A program made the translations under genes and the position numbers. The notes under the pieces were generated by a model. The model was not told the origin of the DNA. It saw only the letters and a list, made by a program, of their open reading frames with translations, and made no database searches. 11,304 nucleotides of DNA, from the NCBI GenBank assembly GCA_910584955.1, contig CAJUDC010000089.1:1-11304 (forward strand), given 5' to 3'. The number at the start of each line of letters is the position of its first letter. Position 1 is the stretch's first letter. Positions 8,001 through 11,304 of the stretch are shown here, in pieces. The stretch comes from an uncultured Paraprevotella sp. (GTDB lineage: Bacteria > Bacteroidota > Bacteroidia > Bacteroidales > Bacteroidaceae).

Positions 8001-8824
8001 TGAAACTGATAGTTCAGCTGGCTCCAATTGTCCCAGAAGTCATCCACCGTCCGCCACATGTTGGCATGCCCCTTCACGTGGTCCATCTTCTCCACCGGTG
8101 TCTCGCCCGGCGATAGGCTCAACACAATGGGCCGCCCGCAAGCGTCGATGGCCTTGCGTATCATCCCTATTTCCGCCGTATGGTAAGGCCGCGACAAGTC
8201 GTCGATCTTCACGAAATCCACTCCCCACGAAGCATACAACTCGAAGCAAGAATTATAATATTCCTGTGCGCCCGGCTTGGAATAGTCCACTTTATAGTTA
8301 TCACGCAGCCACGTGCAGGCCGAATCGTTGCTGGCTATCATGTCGCAAGTGATGCCGTCGGTACCTTTCACGGGCAATTTCTTCTCGGCGGCCACCTTGG
8401 GCAGGCCGCGCATCAGATGAATGCCAAACTTCAGTCCTTTGTTGTGCACATAGTCGGCCAACGCTTTAAATCCGACTCCTCCGGCTGCCGAGGGGAAACG
8501 GTTCAGTGCCGGCGTATAGCGCCCGTACTCGTCATATACATAAATAGGATTGGTCTGATTATACCCGCCGGCCTTGTCGTTTTCCACAAACCAGCGGATG
8601 TCCACCACCACATACTCCCATCCGTAGGCCGCCAGTTTCTCGGCCATATAGTCGGCGTTTGCCTTCACCTCGTCCTCCACTACGGTCGGACCGTAACAAT
8701 CCCACGAGTTCCAACCCATCGGCGGCGTTAACGCCCATTGCTGGAACGGTAATTCCTTACCGGTCTGCGCATTGACCGAAGCAGCCCACAACGCGGCCGC
8801 TCCCCATAATAACCCTTTTTTCAT
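5048..8824 (-). CDS. Secreted multidomain GH27 alpha-galactosidase family protein with two NPCBM domains
   Basis: 1258 residues from the ATG at 8824; the open frame extends to 8917 but the signal peptide MKKGLLWGAAALWAASVNA (cleavage before Q20) fixes the start. GH27 enzymes cleave alpha-D-Gal or alpha-GalNAc with retention. Domains: catalytic (beta/alpha)8 barrel at about 30-345 with PPMGWNSWDCYG (34-45), VVVDIRW, nucleophile D208 in FVKIDD, and acid/base D262 in WRTVDDFWDNW; a beta domain to about 415; NPCBM 1 at about 420-592 and NPCBM 2 at about 593-770, both with the core GGDGxxxDHADWxNPV (441-456 and 609-624); an Ig-like domain at about 785-877; a helical FIVAR-like segment at about 880-1015; a carbohydrate-binding-like beta domain from LVNPSFE (1031) to about 1180; and a C-terminal beta module resembling sorting domains (1187-1258). 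Much longer than a plain GH27 enzyme (about 400 residues). Alpha-galactosidase is the likeliest activity; beta-L-arabinopyranosidase or alpha-GalNAcase cannot be excluded. Transcribed alone. Confidence 0.9.
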   Translation of the reverse strand: MKKGLLWGAAALWAASVNAQTGKELPFQQWALTPPMGWNSWDCYGPTVVEDEVKANADYMAEKLAAYGWEYVVVDIRWFVENDKAGGYNQTNPIYVYDEYGRYTPALNRFPSAAGGVGFKALADYVHNKGLKFGIHLMRGLPKVAAEKKLPVKGTDGITCDMIASNDSACTWLRDNYKVDYSKPGAQEYYNSCFELYASWGVDFVKIDDLSRPYHTAEIGMIRKAIDACGRPIVLSLSPGETPVEKMDHVKGHANMWRTVDDFWDNWSQLNYQFQVCAKWAPYIAPGTWPDADMLPLGKISIRGERGQERWTNFTRDEQYTMMNLWTIFKSPLMFGGDLPQNDAATDSLLTNRDVLYMHHYSAGNRQLSRMDNAIVWAADDPACGDKFVALFNVGGSSFVNTRNALYRSGTISYLTTGHATEVAVDIPEGSRQLALVVTDGGDGYDCDHADWINPVVVMADGTELRLTERKYLRGTCGWGSIGVNKNIEGGRLSINGTAYDNGFAVHANSILLFDLPEGAVRFTAYAGIDNTGSNQGSKSSVEFMVFNEDPTLREETTDTWNGGNVTIKVDPGKQVACSGFIGRASRQQTVLEADIRHAETLYLVVTNGGDGLSYDHADWANPVLVDAAGNETSLTEIAWEPAPVNGWSTPKLNRNNDGNTMMMGGVAYDKGFGVNAPSMLTFKLPAGHEYVAFRSTVGYDDDVKNAPSGATMEFRVFTENPAPDASAPVALDLTALGFAPDQECRVTEMWKGTEMGTFKNADFAPVLREHASGLYRVSAVERAAGATVSLSADGGEKVAGEPFELKISVSGGASEGAYVQVLCDGAVVGTLPLEADGTAVYVCTLYGGDHELKVLYSGTTAVASAASEGLAVKVNGQSEDLTRLQQRLQNLIEEARAIQPETVVGSARTPLAQALEKAASVADVPSKTELEAAIAGLQEAMDAARLSMVDMRALREALTEAERFLETVAPAASRDRLAETVGNCRTVYAGEATTVAEVVEAIGLLKEKISETKKMAAPLPGCCFDMTEFLVNPSFESKTTGWSLTKQTSGWESFDTWNDRPAADGLNFVSIACQHITSLDLHQSVSGLPAGVYSLEASLRNTDGADYLTDQHVYAQAGEETFVSACLAAVGGAGNNDWFTLAVSDIQLPEGGELRIGAASQGQGTGTKGWFQADDFRLYYWGQTADGVQTAKRDGENVIVTVCGGGICIEASSACVLPIYTTNGLRVRTLVLEAGRKRVALSRGLYVINGNVYRVKE

Positions 8825-8916
8825 CTGTATGGTAATTGATGTTTTTCGTTGTATCGAAATCCGGCGGCTATGCCTCGCAATCTCCGTCCGCTCCGGCACA
8901 GTTCCGTGTCCGCACA

Positions 8917-8924
8917 CAAAGATA
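8917..8924 (-). promoter_or_regulatory. -7 promoter element of GH27
   Basis: On the minus strand TATCTTTG is a perfect match to TAnnTTTG. Upstream at -33 spacing there is only a T run (minus strand of about 8942-8948), not TTTG. Transcription would start near 8910, leaving a leader of about 85 bases before the ATG at 8824, long enough for regulation. Confidence 0.55.
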
Positions 8925-9224
8925 ACGTATCCCTCTGTTCTGAAAAAACATTTTTGGGGATTTTTTTATTTCATACCCTGGCGAATCCCGCCTACTGCCG
9001 ACCGGCTCTCCACCGAACAAGCCCGCCCGAATGAACATTCCCAAACCAGGCAAACAATCCATATAAATAATTAATTCCCAGAAATATAAAAGTATTAGAA
9101 CGGTGTGCGCACCACGAATCAACGGCATGCGCACCACGAATCAACGGCATGCGCACCACGTTTTAGTTTATTCTATGTCGCAAAAAGACGGCATTTCCAA
9201 TGGGATTTTCAGGGATCTACACGT
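8925..9224. other. Intergenic region upstream of GH27
   Basis: No gene is supported. The stretch contains the A/T-rich upstream part of the GH27 promoter, an A/T-rich segment at about 9055-9095 and the 22-bp tandem repeat at 9102-9160. Open frames here overlap the promoter and lack protein character. Confidence 0.45.
9102..9160 (+). repeat. 22-bp tandem direct repeat, 2.7 copies
   Basis: Units start at 9102, 9124 and 9146. Units 1 and 2 differ at two bases (GGTGTGCGC versus GGCATGCGC, followed by the shared ACCACGAATCAAC); unit 3 is cut after 15 bases (GGCATGCGCACCACG). Each unit contains the palindrome TGCGCA. It lies between GH27 and candidate small RNA 2. Role unknown: a protein binding site array or a slippage-prone minisatellite. 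Confidence 0.85.
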
Positions 9225-9315
9225 AAATAAATAAAGGTCGCTTCACAGCGACCTTTATTTCTAGTTTTTTTAGGTATTAGTTTTGTTTAAGGTAAAAAGA
9301 TTGTTTTCAGGATAA
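9225..9315 (-). ncRNA. Candidate small RNA 2 (minus strand, about 90 nt)
   Basis: On the minus strand a promoter matching consensus at both elements should start transcription near 9315. The body is about 54 bases of A-rich sequence containing ACCTTAAA and CTAATACC. It ends in a perfect 13-bp hairpin: AAATAAAGGTCGC paired with GCGACCTTTATTT (plus-strand arms 9229-9241 and 9248-9260, 6-base loop), whose 3' side is U-rich (TTTATTTATTT). No open frame is visible in it. It stands between nagK-like kinase and GH27, all on the minus strand, but has its own promoter and terminator. The alternative is that the hairpin simply ends kinase read-through, with the promoter match being chance. Confidence 0.6.
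9229..9260. terminator. 13-bp hairpin, probably a bidirectional terminator
   Basis: Perfect arms 9229-9241 and 9248-9260 with a 6-base loop. On the minus strand it ends candidate small RNA 2; on the plus strand it is followed by CTAGTTTTTTTA, so it could also stop transcription from the left. Confidence 0.75.
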
Positions 9316-9320
9316 CGCTA

Positions 9321-9352
9321 CAAAGATACGGGCATTTTTTAATGTAAACAAA
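9321..9352 (-). promoter_or_regulatory. Promoter of candidate small RNA 2
   Basis: On the minus strand TTTG (9352-9349), 20 bases, TATCTTTG (9328-9321). This is the best match to the full Bacteroidota promoter consensus in the window. The nearest downstream protein gene on that strand starts about 500 bases away, behind a terminator. Confidence 0.75.
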
Positions 9353-9463
9353 CAAATGTTTATGCTTTATAGCATGTTTTTGAACTTTTTACCTAAAAAG
9401 CATGAAAAACCCTTTAATTTCTTGTTTTTAATGCTCTAATTGACACATTCAACCTACCTATTA

Positions 9464-10339
9464 TTAACAGGCAGATGAATGCACACGATGATATTCCGCC
9501 ATGCGCCGCAAAGGTGAACGCTCTATATGCCCCAACACAAAACTCTCCTGACGGGCCGCCTCGCGCAACTCGTTGGAAAAGACAGAAGCAATACTCCCCA
9601 CAAAATGTACCGGAAGGTCATGACGCTCGTATGCCGCCACGTTTCTTTGAAAAAAAGAACGAAAATTGTCAACCAGCAGCCGATGTACCCCCGGATGAGT
9701 ACGGTGTGTATTTAAAAAAGGAGCAAAAGAAGCCAGAAAACGACTGGGCATAGGCCGACGGTATACACCTGCGATGATCTCCTCGGGAGTGAGATGATAG
9801 GTACAAAGAAACTCCTCCTTCAGAGCCGAAGGCAGGCAACCTTTTAACAGATCCCCCACCAAAGAACGCCCCAATACCGCTCCACTCCCTTCATCACCCA
9901 GAATAAAACCTAAAGGAGAAACATTCTTCACAATCTGTTCTCCATCAAACAAACAGGAATTAGAACCCGTACCCAGAATACAAGCGATGCCCTCTTCTCG
10001 TATGCACAAGGCACGAGCCGCTCCCAAAAGATCGGAATGAACCTGAATCATAGCCTCGGGGAAACACCATTGTAGAATCGCCTCCACCACCAGACAATGG
10101 GAAGGCAGGCAACCGGCTCCATAGAAAAAGACCTTGTCAACCGACGCAATGTCCTTCCCCCTCTCTCTGAAAGCCGGCAACAGTTCTTCTTCAACTACAG
10201 CCGTTATCTCCTCTTTCGTCTGTAAGATCGGATTTATCCCCGACGTCTGGCAAACCCTATCGGACATTCCTTCCTCAACCCACATCCAGGCTGTTTTTGT
10301 AGAACCGCTATCAGCTATCAGCATTGTTTTCTTTGTCAT
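9464..10339 (-). CDS. BadF/BadG/BcrA/BcrD-type ATPase, probable N-acetylhexosamine kinase
   Basis: 291 residues of the ASKHA (actin-like) kinase fold, in the family that includes N-acetylglucosamine kinases, which phosphorylate amino sugars in the cytoplasm using ATP. Motifs: phosphate-1 loop DSGSTKT at 10-16; GAGC at 74-77; S102-D103 in HSDLLGAARA, with D103 in the position of the catalytic base; phosphate-2 loop ILGTGSNSCL at 121-130; LGDEGSGAVLG at 147-157; adenosine motif HFVGSIASVF at 245-254. Length fits the family. The putative -7 element ends only 8 bases before the ATG at 10339, which would make the message leaderless; a start at the internal ATG (10324, MLIADSGSTKT) gives a short leader and fits relatives better. 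Divergent from engB. The exact sugar is not shown; a role after GH109 or GH27 glycan cleavage, or in wall recycling with the AmpG-like permease, is inference. Confidence 0.85.
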   Translation of the reverse strand: MTKKTMLIADSGSTKTAWMWVEEGMSDRVCQTSGINPILQTKEEITAVVEEELLPAFRERGKDIASVDKVFFYGAGCLPSHCLVVEAILQWCFPEAMIQVHSDLLGAARALCIREEGIACILGTGSNSCLFDGEQIVKNVSPLGFILGDEGSGAVLGRSLVGDLLKGCLPSALKEEFLCTYHLTPEEIIAGVYRRPMPSRFLASFAPFLNTHRTHPGVHRLLVDNFRSFFQRNVAAYERHDLPVHFVGSIASVFSNELREAARQESFVLGHIERSPLRRMAEYHRVHSSAC

Positions 10340-10346
10340 ACATGTG

Positions 10347-10354
10347 CAAAGTTA
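10347..10354 (-). promoter_or_regulatory. -7 element of the sugar kinase gene
   Basis: On the minus strand TAACTTTG matches TAnnTTTG. No TTTG is seen at -33 spacing. The predicted start of transcription (about 10340) almost coincides with the first ATG of the kinase. Confidence 0.5.
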
Positions 10355-10364
10355 ACGATTCTCC

Positions 10365-10376
10365 CCTTTATAAAGG
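10365..10376. promoter_or_regulatory. 12-bp palindrome between divergent promoters, possible operator
   Basis: CCTTTATAAAGG is a perfect palindrome located between the opposing -7 elements (10347-10354 minus, 10398-10405 plus), overlapping where the kinase -33 region should be. That is a position where a repressor or activator could act on one or both genes. No regulator gene is adjacent. Confidence 0.35.
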
Positions 10377-10397
10377 TGTTTCCCCGGCAAAAAAACG

Positions 10398-10405
10398 TAT
10401 ATTTG
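10398..10405 (+). promoter_or_regulatory. -7 element of engB
   Basis: TATATTTG is a perfect match to TAnnTTTG, 22 bases before the ATG at 10428, giving a leader of about 15 bases. The -33 region is poor (only GTGTTT near 10376-10381). Confidence 0.6.
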
Positions 10406-10427
10406 CGCTCAAAAATAAAATTATCCC

Positions 10428-11036
10428 ATGGAAATCAAAAGTGCAGAATACGTCATCAGCAACGCTGTTGTTGACAAATGTCCCGACACATCCTTCCCGG
10501 AATACGCATTTATAGGGCGCTCCAACGTGGGCAAGTCCAGTCTTATCAATATGCTTACACGCCATAACAAACTGGCCAAGACCTCAGCCACACCGGGAAA
10601 GACCTTACTCATCAATCATTTTCTTATCAATAAAGAATGGTTTCTGGTGGACTTACCCGGATACGGTTTCGCCAAACGAAGTAAAAAAGAACAGGAGAAA
10701 CTGACACAGATGATCTCAAGCTACATCTTGAAACGCCGGCAAATGACCAATTTGTTTCTACTGATTGATTCACGACATGCTCCGCAAAAAATTGATATGG
10801 AATTTATAGAGTGGCTGGGCGAAAACGAAGTCCCTTTCAGCATCGTTTTTACCAAGATCGACAAACTAAGCCGTAGCCAGCTTCAAAAGAATCTCAGTCA
10901 TTATAAAAATCACCTGCAAGAACTATGGGAGGAACTACCTCCCTGCTTCATCAGTTCGTCGGAAACCAAAGCCGGTCGTGAAGAAATCCTGGATTACATA
11001 TACCGGATAAACGCTTCTTGCCGGATCACAGACTAA
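10428..11036 (+). CDS. engB: Ribosome biogenesis GTPase EngB (YsxC/YihA)
   Basis: 202 residues, the usual length for this TRAFAC-class GTPase, which acts in the cytoplasm in late assembly of the large ribosomal subunit and is often essential. All GTPase motifs are intact: G1 GRSNVGKSS at 30-38, G2 around T55 in SATPGKT, G3 DLPGYGFAKRS at 75-85 (the PGYGFA extension is typical of EngB), G4 TKID at 142-145, and G5 SSSETKAG at 176-183. The ATG at 10428 places the family N-terminus (YVISNA) properly before FIGRSNVGKS. It diverges from the sugar kinase with an 88-base gap and converges with the DUF3078-like gene on a shared terminator, so it is likely transcribed alone. No defects seen. Its housekeeping role implies this end of the window is core chromosome. 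Confidence 0.97.
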   Translation: MEIKSAEYVISNAVVDKCPDTSFPEYAFIGRSNVGKSSLINMLTRHNKLAKTSATPGKTLLINHFLINKEWFLVDLPGYGFAKRSKKEQEKLTQMISSYILKRRQMTNLFLLIDSRHAPQKIDMEFIEWLGENEVPFSIVFTKIDKLSRSQLQKNLSHYKNHLQELWEELPPCFISSSETKAGREEILDYIYRINASCRITD

Positions 11037-11039
11037 AAC

Positions 11040-11085
11040 AACGCAGCGGGAAATAGAAAAAAATCTTTCTATTTCCCGCTGCGTT
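11040..11085. terminator. Bidirectional terminator between convergent genes
   Basis: Perfect 20-bp arms at 11040-11059 and 11066-11085 (AACGCAGCGGGAAATAGAAA and its complement) with a 6-base loop. It starts 3 bases after the engB stop and ends 17 bases from the end of the minus-strand gene, so it serves both. T tails are short (GTTT on either side). Confidence 0.85.
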
Positions 11086-11102
11086 TAGAGTATATTTTCT
11101 TT

Positions 11103-11304
11103 TCAGAAAGAGTAGTTCATACCTAAACTGAACCATTCTTTAAACATAAAGTACTTCTCCATATCCTCGCTTTTATAGTTCTTGGAACTGTCATCGATCT
11201 TAGGATAAGCAAACAGTTTGGCGGAAAGATACTTGTTAATGGAGAAGGAAAACGTATTCTCCCACTCTATATTCGTCATTTCCAAATTGCTGAACCAATA
11301 GATA
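11103..11304 (-). CDS. DUF3078-like outer membrane protein, C-terminal end (5' part outside window)
   Basis: The minus-strand frame is open from the window edge to a TGA at 11103-11105, giving 66 visible residues. An ORF start could be placed at a TTG at 11285, but conserved-looking sequence (IYWFSN) continues upstream, so the gene is cut by the window. The segment alternates polar and aromatic/hydrophobic residues (NIEWENTFSFSINKYLSAKL, then EKYFMFKEWFSLGMNYSF) like transmembrane beta strands and ends in Phe, the usual outer-membrane assembly signal. WENxFSFxINKYLSAKLFxYPxxDD resembles my recollection of the C-terminus of Bacteroidota DUF3078 proteins, of unknown function. Outer-membrane location is likely; the family call is moderate because so little is visible. 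Confidence 0.65.
   Translation of the reverse strand, partial: IYWFSNLEMTNIEWENTFSFSINKYLSAKLFAYPKIDDSSKNYKSEDMEKYFMFKEWFSLGMNYSF

Noticed and set aside
8825..8917. N-terminal extension of GH27 to 8917
   Set aside because: The added 31 residues are Arg-rich, precede a clear signal peptide and begin inside the -7 promoter element.
9102..9160. CRISPR array
   Set aside because: The units are directly adjacent with no unique spacers, and no cas gene is present.
9475..9753. Plus-strand open frames opposite the 3' part of the kinase gene
   Set aside because: They are antisense to a kinase with intact motifs and have Pro/Lys-rich composition without domains.
1..11304. Insertion sequence, integrase, tRNA or rRNA genes
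   Set aside because: No transposase or integrase motifs, terminal inverted repeats with target duplications, or recognisable tRNA/rRNA sequence were seen on either strand.

Overview
The window looks like a chromosome fragment from a gut Bacteroidales bacterium, most likely Bacteroides or a close relative. The evidence is the promoter style (several copies of the Bacteroidota -7 element TAnnTTTG, some with a TTG or TTTG about 19-21 bases upstream), the lack of clear Shine-Dalgarno sites, and the gene families: a GH109 glycosidase, a GH27 glycosidase with NPCBM domains, a TPR lipoprotein sensor, a TonB C-terminal domain protein and a DUF3078-like outer membrane protein. The species cannot be named from sequence alone.

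Layout, left to right. Bases 1-563 hold the 3' part of an AmpG-like permease (+). A separate promoter then drives a secreted GH109/Gfo-Idh-MocA glycosidase (658-2151, +), which ends at two consecutive hairpin terminators. Next is a TPR, coiled-coil and transmembrane lipoprotein gene (2476 to about 3758 or 3847, +) whose frame is broken near its start and probably again near its end. A small secreted TonB C-terminal domain protein follows (4043-4513, +). The rest of the left half is a very large secreted GH27 glycosidase on the minus strand (5048-8824). To its right are a BadF-type sugar kinase (minus, 9464-10339), the divergent ribosome-assembly GTPase engB/ysxC (plus, 10428-11036), and the 3' end of a DUF3078-like outer membrane protein (minus, to the window edge). 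engB and the DUF3078 gene converge on one 20-bp-stem terminator.

Two gene-free intervals flank GH27. Each contains a minus-strand unit made of a good Bacteroidota promoter, 60-90 bases of non-coding sequence and an intrinsic terminator, which is what a small RNA gene looks like. The two units contain blocks complementary to each other (7 and 8 bases). The right-hand interval also carries a 22-bp tandem repeat.

Functionally, GH109 (alpha-N-acetylgalactosaminidase family) and GH27 (alpha-galactosidase family) together would fit trimming of alpha-linked GalNAc and Gal, as on host glycans. The AmpG-like permease and the BadF-type kinase would fit uptake and phosphorylation of amino sugars. This joint picture is inferred from neighbourhood only: the genes are on different strands, have separate promoters, and no SusC/SusD pair is visible. 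No complete new defence, mobile or CRISPR system was seen. The most unusual signals are the paired small-RNA candidates and the broken TPR gene.
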